Part shown: one piece after another, positions 28,594 through 42,783 of the stretch
How positions within the stretch are numbered: the first letter of the stretch is position 1
Layout: each line of letters starts with the position of its first letter
Assembly (NCBI RefSeq): GCF_033115175.1
Contig: NC_084836.1
Location: forward strand, 71,161,297 to 71,225,296
DNA: 64,000 nucleotides
Source: Lepus europaeus
Taxonomy: Eukaryota; Chordata; Mammalia; Lagomorpha; Leporidae
Direction: 5' to 3'
Program-made: the position numbers and the translations under genes
Notes under the pieces: model-generated
Databases searched by the model: none
The model's input: the letters and a program-made list of their open reading frames with translations, nothing else
Told to the model about the DNA's origin: nothing

Positions 28594-28722
28594 ACGTGCC
28601 TCGCCTGGGGTGCGCGGGGCCAGCCGTGCCTTGGGTTGTGGTCTGGCAGGGGCTGGGGGTGGCTGGGAAGCCTGGGGCCCCTCTCTGGCAAAAATAGCCC
28701 GCAGTGGTTAGAGTTGCAAGGG

Positions 28723-28729
28723 TGACTCA
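28723..28729. promoter_or_regulatory. AP-1 heptamer TGACTCA
   Basis: Third canonical AP-1 site, 130 bases from the second and in the opposite orientation. Confidence 0.3.
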
Positions 28730-29529
28730 GGCGGGAGCTCGGTGGCGCCTAACCCCTTCACTGCCACCGCTGGAGCTCCTGGAGGTGATTTGCCTCTGCC
28801 TGTGTACCCCAGGACCGGGGTGTTTCCTGACTGTCTGGGGCTGGGCTCAGTTTGGGATCCCGAGACCCTCCTCAGCCTGTGTGAAGTGCACCTGCCAGCT
28901 CGCAGCCGGGATCCCCGGAAGGGTAGGAAGACCGCTGTGGGCCAGGATGCCTGCAAGGCAGGCTGAAGAGCTATGGGGCTACCTGAACCTCAGCTGGGAC
29001 CACACTCCAAGGCCAAAGCTGACCCCTCCCAAGGGGGAGGTGCAGGGCTCTGAGGTGGGCGGTTGCCAAGCCCACAGTCCTAAGCCTCTCCTGCTGGCTC
29101 CCAGCGCCGTGCGGACGGCTGCGCTCCTGGCTCCGGACTCTGCAAGCCGCTGTCCAACCCCGGAAGCCAGACGCCTGTTCAGCTCCGTCCTCGGCTTGTC
29201 AAAGGAGCCCGCCAGTCACCCCGCTCTTGGTGGTGAAACTGAGGCAAAGAAAGATGATGAAAGGTTTGGCCACCGGGACGCGGTCCTGGCTTGTCGGTCT
29301 GGGTGGCTGCATTCTCCTTAGCAGCTTTGGGGACCCCAGCGCAGGTGAGAGGAACTCGGGCCATTTCCCTGCTCTGCGAGGCTGAGCTCGACGCGGGCGT
29401 CGGGGGAGAGGGTGTGTGTTTAGGCTGGGAGGAGGGGGAGCGGTTGCGTTCCCCTGGTCAAGGCAGGGAGGGGAGAGGGGGGAGGGGATGCCCCGGGCTC
29501 GGGGAGGGGCCGCAGCTCCGTCAGTCGGG

Positions 29530-29816
29530 CCGAGCCTCGGTGAGCTGTGCGCCAGCAGAGCCAGAGCTGCAGTTCTGCGCTTGCCGGCTCTCTCCTAGCT
29601 CTCTCGAGCACTCCCTCCCTTCCTCCCGCCCTTCCTTCCCCGCGGCCGCCGCGGCGCTGGGGGAAGCTGGCGGAGAGGAGTGGCCCAGCCCTGGAAGAAT
29701 GCAGCGTTGCCGAGGGGGCAGAACCCGGAGCAGTCTCCCCAGAGTTTGAGCGGCCCGAGCCTAGTCCAGGCGGCCCAGCCGCGCCGGTCACGGACCCAGC
29801 ACCGGAACCGCTGGAG
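29530..29816 (+). other. WNT10B: WNT10B non-coding exon 1 (start approximate)
   Basis: CpG-rich leader ending in CTGGAG before a GTAATC donor at 29817. WNT10B is known to have a non-coding first exon. The 5' end cannot be fixed from sequence. No TATA box is seen. Confidence 0.55.
29699..29749 (+). promoter_or_regulatory. WNT10B: uORF in WNT10B exon 1
   Basis: ATG at 29699 opens a 16-codon frame (MQRCRGGRTRSSLPRV) closed by TGA at 29747. It lies wholly within the predicted leader, so it could lower translation of the main frame. Confidence 0.45.
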
Positions 29817-30167
29817 GTAATCGGAGCCCAGAAAGCAAGGGAGGGGCGGGGGCGCACGCCCCCGGGGACGGAACCGGTGCACTGTCAGACCAGACAGACC
29901 AACGGACGCCCACCCGCAGGCGCGGAGAGCCAGAGACACTGCCAGGGATAAAGACAGCATAAAAGGGTGCCTCCAAGTTTGGAGGGCAATGAAGTGGCTG
30001 CAAAGGGGGGTGGGGACCAGACGGGCAGCCCGCTGAGGAGGGGAGTAAGTAGTTAGGAAAGGCGGGGACTCAGCTTTGCCCACACGGGGGTCCACACCGG
30101 AGAGAACCCGGCTCCCCTCCCGCTCCTAGCTGCACCTGGAGCGTTCCCTCCCTGAGCAGGGAGGTGT

Positions 30168-30190
30168 GCGCGGTGGGGGGGGGGGGGGAG
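30168..30190. repeat. Poly-G tract in WNT10B intron 1
   Basis: Around 18 G in a row, with a G-rich continuation. Could form a G-quadruplex on the transcript. Confidence 0.85.
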
Positions 30191-30329
30191 TGGGGGAGCC
30201 CACTCTCCATTCTCCTTTGACAATACCTGCACTCCGTGGCCTCTGGAGGCGTGGGAGCCAGTTGTGGGTGGGGGGAGAGCTCGGAGAGGGAGCAGTGGGA
30301 GGCGGTGGTCGGTGTTTCTGAGTTTGAAT

Positions 30330-30355
30330 GTGTGTGTGTGTGTCTGTGTGTACAT
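30330..30355. repeat. (TG)n repeat in WNT10B intron 1
   Basis: About 11 TG units with one interruption. Confidence 0.9.
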
Positions 30356-30545
30356 TGTGTCTGACCGGGCAGGGCTCCAGGGCTTGCGTGAGGTCTGGGT
30401 TCTTCCTCTTTCAGCCGTCCAGGACTGTGGGAATGGGTTTTATTTGGGGATGGATGATTAGAGCCAGAACGGGTTAGGAGCCCCGAGCAAGCCACCCTTA
30501 TCCCCAATCTCACATCAGATCTCTCTCCCCGTCCACAGGCCCTGA

Positions 30546-33822
<3,277 letters not shown>

Positions 33823-34376
33823 GGCCAGCCTCACCCTAGGGGCTGGGGAAGGGAAGTCCTTGGCTCTGGTTTCTGTCCAGGGTCCTCCTTGGCTCCTGGA
33901 AGTTCAAAAGCATCTACCTGGAACCAGCTTTTGAGGGTGGTAGGGGTCAGGTGAAGTCTCCCCAACCCCTGCCAAGTTAGCTGGATTTGGGAGAAATGTG
34001 CCATCCCTCTTCCTTAAACACCTGAATGGCCCAAGATGAAATTCACAGTCTTGGGCACCCTTTAACCCTGATTCTTGTTCCTTGTTTTTGACCACTCCTT
34101 TCTCTCGTGAGTGATAACTCCAGATATGCAGAAGTTAGAGGTGGAGCCAGTAAGACCTATATCTGAAAGGAGACCCCCTCACTGCTATCTACTGTTTGCA
34201 GCTCCTCTACAATAGCCTGGCTCTCCTCTTGAAAGGTAATGGGAGACAGTGATGGAAAGATTTGTCTTGGGGGACAAGATGGGAAGGTGGGGTAGGGTCT
34301 TCTCCCCTGAATCCTGTCCAGGCCCTTAGAAAATGAGCTTCCTTCCATTCAGGTGTTAAAATAGACCCTCCAAAGG

Positions 34377-34380
<4 letters not shown>

Positions 34381-34407
<27 letters not shown>

Positions 34408-34426
34408 GACAGGCAGAGTGGATAGT

Positions 34427-34458
<32 letters not shown>

Positions 34459-34744
34459 TCTTCCTTTTTGCAGTTGGTTCACCCTCCAATGGCCGCCGCG
34501 GTAGGTGCGCTGCGGCCGGCGCACCGCGCTGATCCGATGGCAGGAGCCAGGTGCTTCTCCTGGTCTCCCATGGGGTGCAGGGCCCAAGCACTTGGGCCAT
34601 CCTCCACTGCACTCTCGGGCCACAGCAGAGAGCTGGCCTGGAAGAGGGGCAACTGGGACAGGATCGGTGCCCCGACCGGGACTAGAACCCAGTGTGCCTG
34701 CGCCGCAAGGCGGAGGATTAGCCTAGTGAGCCGCGGTGCCGGCC
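34381..34744 (-). mobile_element. C-family SINE, form B, in WNT10B 3' UTR
   Basis: Full reverse copy with a T-rich tail (on this strand) at 34381-34407 and head ending GCCGGCC, followed by a T16 run. It is antisense to WNT10B, so it contributes U-runs rather than an AATAAA. Confidence 0.93.
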
Positions 34745-34855
34745 TTTTTTTTTTTTTTTTAACCTAAGACTCTTGGAGCCTTTTTCCTTCTTCAGCAGGA
34801 GGGTTGAGAATGGATAATTTATTGTACTGAGACTTGTTCTTGGTTCCTGTTTGAA

Positions 34856-34866
34856 AATAAAATAAA
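34856..34866 (+). promoter_or_regulatory. WNT10B: WNT10B poly(A) signal, overlapping pair
   Basis: Two overlapping AATAAA hexamers at 34856 and 34861. Cleavage is expected near 34880. Confidence 0.75.
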
Positions 34867-34885
34867 TTAAGCTACTGGGCTGGTG

Positions 34886-35085
34886 AGTGCGAATGGTGAT
34901 TGTTATCTCCCCATGCTTGGGATCTCCGCCCCTGGTCACTTTTCCAGGTGCCTCCTACCCCTTCACTCAATGCGTGTCAAGGATTTGAAATGGCCTACAG
35001 TGGGGCTGGTTGGCAGTTTTGGTGGGAGGGGCTGCAGATCCAAAAATAGGTCTTGTTTACTTACTCCTGATTTCACCTCCATCAT
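34886..35085. other. WNT10B-ARF3 spacer
   Basis: Unique sequence, no gene seen. Confidence 0.45.
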
Positions 35086-35093
35086 TGCTCTAG

Positions 35094-35299
35094 AACAAGA
35101 GCTGGCACATTTTTTTTCTCAAGTAAAATATGAGAAGGCTTGTGGTCTTCGTCTCAGCTACTCAACTCTGCTGTTACAGACGAGAAGCAACCATAGCCCA
35201 TATATAAGTATATGAGTGTGGCTGTGTCCAGTTAAGCTTCACTCGTAAAATTGGGATGTGGGACAGGATTTGTCCTTTGCCTGTAGTTTGCTGACTGCC
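35094..35299. mobile_element. Small hAT-type DNA transposon relic (MITE)
   Basis: A 206-base element resembling the old mammalian family whose ends read 'gtcggcaaactacggcccg'. The inner 'actctgctgttacagacgag', 'aagcaaccatagcccatata' and 'gtgtggctgtgtccag' blocks are kept. It is flanked by the 8-base duplication TGCTCTAG at 35086-35093 and 35300-35307, as expected for hAT. The family name (MER58-like) is from memory. Confidence 0.82.
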
Positions 35300-35469
35300 T
35301 GCTCTAGGCTATCAGATCACCTCTGTTCTGGAAATGTAAAGTCCTAAATGTATCTCAACATTGAACCTGGACCCAAAAAGAACAGATATCTTTCTCCTCT
35401 GATTACAAATAGAGAACTTGGGAGGTAGATGTAAGATGGATGGGGAACATAACAAAAGGAATTCCTACA

Positions 35470-35525
35470 TTTTTTTTTCAGAGATATACTTTATGTATTT
35501 GAAAGGCACAGTTACACAGAGAGAA

Positions 35526-35569
<44 letters not shown>

Positions 35570-35819
35570 CTTCCATCTGCTGGTTCATTCCCCAAATGGC
35601 AGCAACAGCTGGGGCTGTGCCAGGCTGAAGCCAGGAGCCAGGAGCTTCTTCTGGGTCTCCCACATGGGTGCAGGGGCCCAAGCACTTGGGCCATCTTCTG
35701 CTGCTTTCCCAGGAGCATTAGCAGGGAGCTGGATTGGAAATGGAACAGCCGGGACTCAAACTGGCAACCACATGAGATGCTGGCACTGTAGGTGGAGGCT
35801 TAAGCCTCTATACCCTGAA
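35470..35819 (-). mobile_element. C-family SINE, form A, with (GA)n
   Basis: Reverse copy. Its purine tract (35529-35568) has expanded. The head is shortened at the junction with the next element. Confidence 0.88.
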
Positions 35820-35829
35820 AGACAGAGAT

Positions 35830-36199
35830 TTCTTTTTCTTTCTTTCTTTTCTTTTCTTTTTCTTTTTTTCTTTTTTTTTTTTTTTTTTTGACAGGCAGAG
35901 TGGACAGTGAGAGAGAGAGACAGGGAGAAAGGTCTTCTTTTACCGTTGGTTCACCCTCCAATGGCCACTGCGGCCGGTGTGCTGCACCGCACCGCCAGGA
36001 GCCAGGTGCTTCTCCTGGTCTCTCATATGGGTGCAGGGCCCAAGGACTTGGGCCATCCTCCACTGCACTCCCGGGCCACAGCAGAGAGCTGGACTGGAAG
36101 AGGAGCAACCGGGACAGAATCCGGTGCCCTGACCAGGACTAGAACCCGGTGTGCCAGCGCTGCAGGTGGAGGATTAGCCTATTGAGCTTCATTGCCGCC
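35830..36199 (-). mobile_element. C-family SINE, form B, with target-site duplication
   Basis: Reverse copy flanked by AGACAGAGAT at 35820-35829 and 36200-36209. The poly-T side is extended by a TTTTC-rich stretch. Confidence 0.94.
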
Positions 36200-36209
36200 A
36201 GACAGAGAT

Positions 36210-36475
36210 GTTAACATCTGTTGATTCACTTCTCAAATAGCTGCAACAGCCCAGTCTGGGCCATAGTGAAGCCATAGCTGTCAGCTCCTTCCAGTTCTCC
36301 AACCTGAGAATGAGCAGGGGCTCATTACTTGAGCCCCATCATCCACTGCTCACCATGCACATTAGCCGGGAGCTGGATCAGAAGCAGAGTAGCTGGGACT
36401 TGAACTGGCACTCAGATAGGATGTGGGGGCACTGCAATTGGTAGTTTCATTCACTGCACCACAATGCCTGCCCCA
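36210..36475 (-). mobile_element. Old C-family SINE
   Basis: Diverged reverse copy. Its 3' end was the landing place of the form B copy before it. Confidence 0.72.
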
Positions 36476-36493
36476 TTCAGAACTTTTGCATTT

Positions 36494-36815
36494 TTTTTTC
36501 AAGATTTATTTATTTGAAAGTCAGTTACACAGAGAGAGGAGAGGCAGAGAGAGAGAGGTCTTCCATCTGCTGGTTCACTCTCCAGATGGCCGCAATGGCC
36601 GGAGCTGTGTCGATCCAAAGCCAGGAGCCATGAGCTTCTTCCGGGTCTCCCACGTGGGTGCAGGGGCCCAAGGACTTGGGCCATCTTCTACTGCTTTCCC
36701 AGGCCATAGCAGAGAGCTGGATCGGAAGTGGAGCAGCCAGGACTTGAACTGGCACCCATACGGGATGCCGGCGCTTCAGGCCAGGGCGTTAACACACTGT
36801 GCCACAGTGCTGGCC
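36494..36815 (-). mobile_element. C-family SINE, form A, with target-site duplication
   Basis: Reverse full copy flanked by a 16-base duplication starting CAGAACTTT at 36478-36493 and 36816-36831, with two mismatches. Confidence 0.93.
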
Positions 36816-36831
36816 CAGAACTTTCGTATTT

Positions 36832-37249
36832 AATCTAGTAAAATAATTCCTTTGCCATCTAAGAGATTGTCTCTAATAGGTCATCTCCCTTGCCAGGATG
36901 CTATAGAAATACTTCTCTTGACTTTTCCAGGCAACGGGCATATCTGCTATCCAGATTGCTCTCAAAATCAGGTGAAATGAGACTAGCGAAAGGGTACAAT
37001 GACGTTTAAGGAGTGTTGGGCTTGAGCAGTAATTGATGGCAAAATTTCATTTTCTGAATTTCCTGCTCAACAGTGATAATTCTAAGCTTGGAAACTTGAT
37101 GGAGGCGGGAGATATCCCACCCTGATTCCAGGTACTTACTGCAACTAGTACTCGCATGTGCATGTGTGTGTGTGTGTGTCGGGGGGAGGATTGTAGCTAG
37201 AATGGGCATAGAATAGATATGAGGGACAATAATGGTACAGAATACCCAG
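36832..37249. other. Spacer with short (TG)n, no gene seen
   Basis: Unique DNA. A TG repeat lies near 37157-37178. Confidence 0.45.
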
Positions 37250-37585
37250 AGGAGCTAGCGTTGTAGTGTAGCGGGTAATCTACTACCGGCATCCCACTTG
37301 GGCACCAGTTCGAGTCCCAGATCAAGTCCACTTCTGATCCAGCTCCCTGCTAATGCACCTAGAAAGCAACAGAAGATGGCCCAAATCCTTGGGGCCCTGC
37401 ATCCATGTAGAAGACCCAGAGGAAGCTTCTGGCTCCTGGTTTCAGCCTGGCCCAGCCTTGGCCATTGTGGCCATCTGGGAAGTGAACCAGTGAATGGAAG
37501 ACTTATCTTTCTGTCTCTACCTCTCTCTGTAATTCTGCTTTTCAAAATAAGATAAATAATAAAATTAAGCTTTTTTTAAAAAAAG
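37250..37585 (+). mobile_element. C-family SINE, form A
   Basis: Forward copy with a small internal duplication after the B-box-like GGTTCGAG analogue (CAGTTCGAGTCC). Confidence 0.85.
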
Positions 37586-37660
37586 AATATTCAGAATGGG
37601 AATTTCCCACACTCAGGAAAAAGGAGAAACTCCAATAGAGTTACAGCAAGGACATCCCAG

Positions 37661-37662
<2 letters not shown>

Positions 37663-37709
<47 letters not shown>
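37663..37709. repeat. (CT)n microsatellite
   Basis: About 45 bases of pure CT next to the poly-T side of a reverse SINE. Confidence 0.95.
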
Positions 37710-37710
<1 letters not shown>

Positions 37711-38022
37711 AAAGATTTTTATTATTTGAGAGGTAGAGTTACAGATAGTGAGAAGGAGAGACAGAGAGAAAGGTTGGTTCATTCCCCAAATGGCCACAAT
37801 GGCCGGAGCTGCGCTGATCCAAAGCAAGGAGCCAGGTGCTTCTTCCCAGTCTCCCATGCGGGTGCAGGGGCCCAAGGACTTGGGCCATCTTCTACTGCTT
37901 CCCGAGGCCACAGCAGAGAGCTGGATCAGAAGAGGAGCAACTGGGACTCGAACTTGCGCCCATATGGGATGCGGGTGCCGCAGGTGGAGGATTAATCTAC
38001 TGCACCACGGTACCAGCCCCGT
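37710..38022 (-). mobile_element. C-family SINE, form A
   Basis: Reverse copy ending 'ctgcaccacggtaccagccc'. Confidence 0.88.
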
Positions 38023-38284
38023 CCCAACTTTTTCTAATCCTTCCTTCTTCTGTACTCCTTTGGCTCTTTTCCCCCCAGCTTTCTCCCTCTTCTTTCATCA
38101 GATGCACACTCTGCGGCAAACTTCAACCAACCCAAACCACAACCTTGACAAATTCCAAATGGATTTTGTCAGCAAGGCTAGTATCTCCACCCTTGCTCCC
38201 GGCACACGCACTGGGCTCGGGCCCAGGCTTGGGGTCAGTGATGGGGTAGGAGGATGCAACCCACAGAGCCACTGGCTATAGTTT

Positions 38285-38625
38285 TTTTTTTTTTTTTCCT
38301 TTTTGACAGGCAGAGTGGATAGTGAGAGAGAGAGAGAGAGACGGAGAGAAAGGTCTTCCTTTGCCGTTGGTTCACCCTCCAATGGCCGCTGCAGCCGGCG
38401 CATCTCGCTGATCCGAAGGCAGGAGCCAGGTGCTTCTTCTGGTCTCTCATGTGGGTGCAGGGCCCAAGCACTTGGGCCATCCTCCACTGCCTTCCCGGGC
38501 CATAGCAGAGAGCTGGCCTGGAAGAGGGGCAACCGGGACAGAATCCGGTGCCCCAACCAGGACTAGAACCCGGTATGCCAGCGCCACAAGGCAGAGGATT
38601 AGCCTGTTAAGCCACGGCGCCGGCC
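38285..38625 (-). mobile_element. C-family SINE, form B, with target-site duplication
   Basis: Reverse full copy flanked by GGCTATAGTTT (38274-38284) and GGCTGTAGTTT (38626-38636). Confidence 0.94.
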
Positions 38626-38636
38626 GGCTGTAGTTT

Positions 38637-39253
38637 CAGCTTTTATTAGGCTCCAGTGGCAGCCACAGGGAGGTAAGAAGGCTGATGAACCATATGCCTG
38701 GCCTCTGCCCTCCTTCAGCTTGGGATATTTTTCCCTCTGGTTCCTATCTGGTAGATGGGAAGTTGGGGAGTGACAGTGGTCATCTAATTTTCAGCTGGAC
38801 AGCCCCGTCAGCTGCAGTGGCCAGTTTCTCCCCCAACTCTGGAGAGGGGAGAAGTTCAGTAGAGCTGGATGATTCTCTAGTTCCCATTGATCGGTTCTGC
38901 CTCACATACATGGTTCCTGCTGCTAACCATGTCAGGATGTCACCATTTCCAGCCTCCTGTCACATCTAGGCTACAGCCTTGGGGGGAGCTGAAGTCTCAG
39001 GCAGGACCGCCCACAGACAAGTTCCATCTCTCTGTTGGCGTCCCTGAAGGCTTGTTGGTGGGGTTGGGGCACTGGGGAAGAGGGGTTGAAAAGCATAATT
39101 TTGGTGGTCAGTATGGAGCCATAACTTGGTACAGTGTTATTAGAAACATTTCTAGGGAAAGAAATGAAAAGAGCAATCATGTAAAGGAATCACGAGGCCT
39201 GGTCTAGGGTTCCCTAATCACACTGGAGGTCTTTTATCTTTAAAAACACAGAG
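38637..39253. other. Unique spacer, no gene seen
   Basis: A 94-codon open frame is present on the plus strand but has no recognisable domain or splice context. Confidence 0.45.
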
Positions 39254-39536
39254 CTAGAGGCTGGGCGCTGTGGGTAAGCTGCTGCCTGCAGCACCGGCAT
39301 CTCATATGAGCGCCGGTTGGAATCCTGGCTGCTCCACTTCCAATCCAGCTTCCTGCTAGTGCGCCCGGGAAAGCAGCAGAAAATGGCCCAAGTGCTTGGG
39401 TCCCTGCACCTATGTGGGAGACTTGAAGGAAGCTCCTGGCCCTTGGGTTCCGTTTGGCCCAGTCCTGGCCATTTTGGGGAGTGAACCAGCAGACGAAGAT
39501 ACCTCTCTCTCTGCCTCTGCCTCTCCCTCTCTTACA
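39254..39536 (+). mobile_element. C-family SINE, form A, tail replaced by (CA)n
   Basis: Forward copy whose A-rich tail is a (CA)n tract at 39537-39560. Confidence 0.85.
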
Positions 39537-39560
39537 CAACACACACACACACACACACAG
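39537..39560. repeat. (CA)n microsatellite
   Basis: About 11 CA units at the end of a SINE. Confidence 0.93.
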
Positions 39561-39562
39561 AC

Positions 39563-39797
39563 AGGGCCCAGCATTATGGCATAGCAGGCTGGTTGAGCCG
39601 CACCTTGTGTGGTAAGCATACCCTATCAGGCACTTGACTTACCATCCAGCTTCCTGCTGATGCTCCTGGGAAGGCAGCAGAGAAAGGGCCAAGTACCTGG
39701 ACCCCAGCCACCCATGTAGGAGGCTCCAGGATGGAGTTCTTGGCTCCTGGCTCTCTGTCTCTCAGCCTTCCAAACAAATTATAAATCTTTAAAAATA
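39563..39797 (+). mobile_element. Old C-family SINE, shortened
   Basis: Diverged forward copy with a deletion near its pyrimidine tract. Tail AATAAATGAAATGG. Confidence 0.7.
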
Positions 39798-39812
39798 AAT
39801 GAAATGGAACCT

Positions 39813-40128
39813 AGGGACAGGCATTTGGCACATCCGTTTCAGCTGTCACTTGGGACACCTGCAGCCTCTCAGAATGCTTGGGTGCAAGGCCCGGCTCTGA
39901 CTCCACTCTCCATTCTGGCTTCCTGCTCATTAGCATTCTGGGAGGCAACAGGTGATAGCTTAAATAACAGGGCCCTCGCTCCCCATGTGGGAGATCTGGA
40001 TTGAGTTTCTAGATCCTGTCTTTGGCTTGGCCTAGCACTGGCTGTTGCAGACATTTGGGGAGTGGAGATGGGAGATCTCACTCTCTCTCTCTCTCGCTCT
40101 GCCTTTCAAATAAAATATATAAAAACAA
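39813..40128 (+). mobile_element. Old C-family SINE
   Basis: Diverged forward copy, head 'gggacaggcatttggcacat', tail AAATAAAATATATAAAAAC. Confidence 0.75.
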
Positions 40129-40378
40129 AAAGAGAGATCCTATTCACTGATTCACTCTCCAAATGCCCACAGCAGCTGGGGCTGGGCCAGGAGCCAGGAA
40201 CTTGGTCCAGGTCTCCCACATGGGTGGCAGGGACCCAAGTACTTGAGCCGTCACCTGCTGCCTCCCAGTTTGCATTAACAGAAAGCTATGTTAAGAAGGG
40301 GAGCTGTGACTTGAACCCAGGCTCCCCAATATGAGATGCCGGTAGCCCACATGGCAACTTAACTCTAGGCCAAATGTT
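40129..40378 (-). mobile_element. Old C-family SINE
   Basis: Reverse diverged copy lying tail to tail with the previous one, without its own poly-T. Confidence 0.7.
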
Positions 40379-40410
40379 CACCAACCCAATTGTTAGTTTG
40401 TTGTTGTTGT

Positions 40411-40645
40411 TCTTAAAAGATTTATTTATTTATTTATTTGAAAGTCAGAGTTACACAGAGAGAAAAGGAGAGGCAGAGAGAGAGAGAGAGGTCTTCCATT
40501 CGCTGGTTCACTCCCCTAGATGGCCGCAACGGCCAGAGCTGAGCCGGTCCAAAGCCAGGAGCCAGGAGCTTCTTCCGGGTCTCCCATGTGGGAGCAGGGG
40601 CCCAAGGACTTGGGCCATCTTCTGCTGCTTTCTTAGGCACCGGCC
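40411..40645 (-). mobile_element. C-family SINE, form A, with internal deletion
   Basis: Reverse copy. The sequence jumps from 'gctgctttcttagg' straight to the terminal 'caccggcc', so about 90 bases of the head region are missing. Confidence 0.85.
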
Positions 40646-40740
40646 ACCCAACTGTTAGTTTTTAAAAGACTAAATCTTAGAATGGTTTCCTATGTAGGAA
40701 AGCTAATTTTAAAACTAAAAGTTAATTAAAAATAAAGACT

Positions 40741-41063
40741 GGGGGCTGGTGCTGTGATGCAGCATGTTAAAGCCCCAGCCTGCAGTGCCAGTATCCCATA
40801 TGGGTACCAGTTTGAGTCCCCACTGCTCCACTTCTGATCCAGCTGTTAATGGCCTGGGAAAGCAGTGGAAGATGGCCCAAGTGCTTGGGTCCCTGCACCC
40901 ATTTGGGAGACCTGGAAGAAGCTCCTGGCTTCAGATCAGCCCAGCTCCAGCTATTGCAGCCATTTGGGGAGTGAACCAGCAGATGGAAGACCTCTCTCTC
41001 TCTCTGTCTCTACCTCTCTCTATAACTGTCTTTCAAATAAATAAATATTAAAAAAAAAAAAAG
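40741..41063 (+). mobile_element. C-family SINE, form A
   Basis: Forward full copy ending in A13. Confidence 0.9.
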
Positions 41064-41069
41064 ACTGGA

Positions 41070-41355
41070 GTGGGCGTTGGTCAGTTGGGTGCTGTAGCTA
41101 AGATACCAGTTGGTTGGTCATGTCACATATTGGAAATCCCTGAGTTTGAGTGCCAGCTCCTCTTCTTAGCCAATTTCCTAGAGGAAGCAACTAGTGATGG
41201 CTCAGGTACTCAGGTCCCTGTCATCCAGAGACTTGTATTGCATTCTTTGTCCCTAGCTTCAGCCTAGTGCAGCTGTTGTGATATTGAAGGGGTAAATTGG
41301 TAGATGGATTGTCTCTCTCTCTTTCAAATAAATTTAAAAATTAAAATAAATACTA
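41070..41355 (+). mobile_element. Old C-family SINE
   Basis: Strongly diverged forward copy, recognisable by 'ggctcaggtactcaggtccc' and the CT tract. Confidence 0.68.
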
Positions 41356-41573
41356 AAAGCAAAAAGGAAAAACAGAGAGTCTAATAAGGGAAAAGCCTTT
41401 AATAGAAATGACCAGAACAGATATAACTGTGTTTGTTATAAACAGCTTCCTTGTTGTCCATCTCATTCCCTGCCATTTTAAATTAGGGTCCTGTTGACCT
41501 CACATTGTAAGGTCATGGTATTCTTCAGGTTAACACAAGAGAGCAAACAGACTGGAATATATAGAAGGAACTG

Positions 41574-41894
41574 GGGGGCTGGCGCTGTGGTGCAGAGGGT
41601 TAAAGCCCTAGCCTGCAACACCAGCCTCCTATATGGTCACCGGTTCAAGTCCCAGCTGCTCCACTTTTGATCCAGCTCTCTTCTATAGCCTGGGAAAGCA
41701 GTGGAGGATGGCCCAAGTCCTTGGGCCCCTGTATCCACATGGGAGACCCAGAGGAAGCTCCTGGCTCCTGGTTTTGGATCAGCTTAGCTCGTGCCATTGC
41801 GGCCATTTGGGAGAGTGAACCAATGGATGGAAGACCTCTCTCTCTCTCTCTCTCCATCTTTCTGTAACTCTTTCAAATAAAAAAAAAAAAAAAG
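41574..41894 (+). mobile_element. C-family SINE, form A
   Basis: Forward full copy, head GGGGGGCTGGCGCTGTGG. Confidence 0.9.
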
Positions 41895-41959
41895 GGACGG
41901 GTAAGCACATATAGCAGGCAGCAACAGGAGCAAGACATGGTATGGCATCTACCAGCATA

Positions 41960-42261
41960 ACTTTTAAAGTATATGCATTTATTTGAAAGGCAGAGTAACA
42001 GGGGTGGGGGGGATCTTCCATTTGGTGGTTCAGTCCCCAAACGTCCACCACAGCAAGGCTGGGCCAGGCCAAAGGTAGGAGCCAGGAACTCCATCCAGGT
42101 CTCCCACATGGGTAGCAGGAACCCAAGTCCTCGGACTGGCATCTGCTGCCTCCCAGGTACATTAGCAGGAAGCTGGATAGAAAGCAGGGCAGCTGGAATC
42201 CAACATGCAATATTGGGATTTCCGGCAGCAGCTTAACCTGCGGTACCACAATGCCAGCTCC
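41960..42261 (-). mobile_element. Old C-family SINE
   Basis: Reverse copy with a G-rich change in the purine tract. Head ends 'ccacaatgccagctcc'. Confidence 0.78.
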
Positions 42262-42783
42262 TACCAGCCTCACTCTTCCTGGAAGATAAGAAAAAGGCAA
42301 AAAATTAAGAAAAGCAACAACTTTGGCTCAAGACTTCTGCTATACATGAGAGAGGGCACTTAAAGAACCTTCTGCTCTTAGCATTACTAACGTTCTTGTA
42401 GCACGGCTGTGACTATCACAACCCCGCATTGCATATCTAGCCCAGGTGCAAAGTGAGTGCAAGGGAAATGCAGACAGGGAGGAACTGGGGAACAAGGGAG
42501 CAAAGTCCTTCATTTTCCTTGAGATACCAAAGTCCAAACTGGTCTAGGGACACTTCCACAAGCCACACCTCTGACTTAGGAATCAGCTGTTTCAAATGCC
42601 AGCTTCCTAGCTGGCCCAGAGTCCAGTTGTTTCCGCTAGTCTCTTAAATTCATCGTTCTTCCTCCTCTTCCTTCTGAGAAAGGACTCCCGGACTCAGACC
42701 CGGAAGTCAGTCTCCAGTGAGGGTGTAAGCAACTGGGTGGGCTCTCAGGGACAGGCAGCTGGACCAAATTAAGTCACAAAGTT
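42262..42783. other. Unique spacer upstream of ARF3
   Basis: No gene or named repeat seen. Confidence 0.45.

Larger units (their letters stand above)
26821..29520. other. WNT10B upstream region
   Basis: SINE-free, partly CpG-rich. Contains a (GGA)n run (27311-27336), three canonical AP-1 heptamers and a weak reverse MIR trace near 29222-29270. No gene is supported. Confidence 0.5.
33823..34885 (+). other. WNT10B: WNT10B 3' UTR, carrying a SINE
   Basis: About 1.06 kb to the poly(A) site. Without the SINE at 34381-34744 it is about 690 bases, near the recalled human length. Confidence 0.75.
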
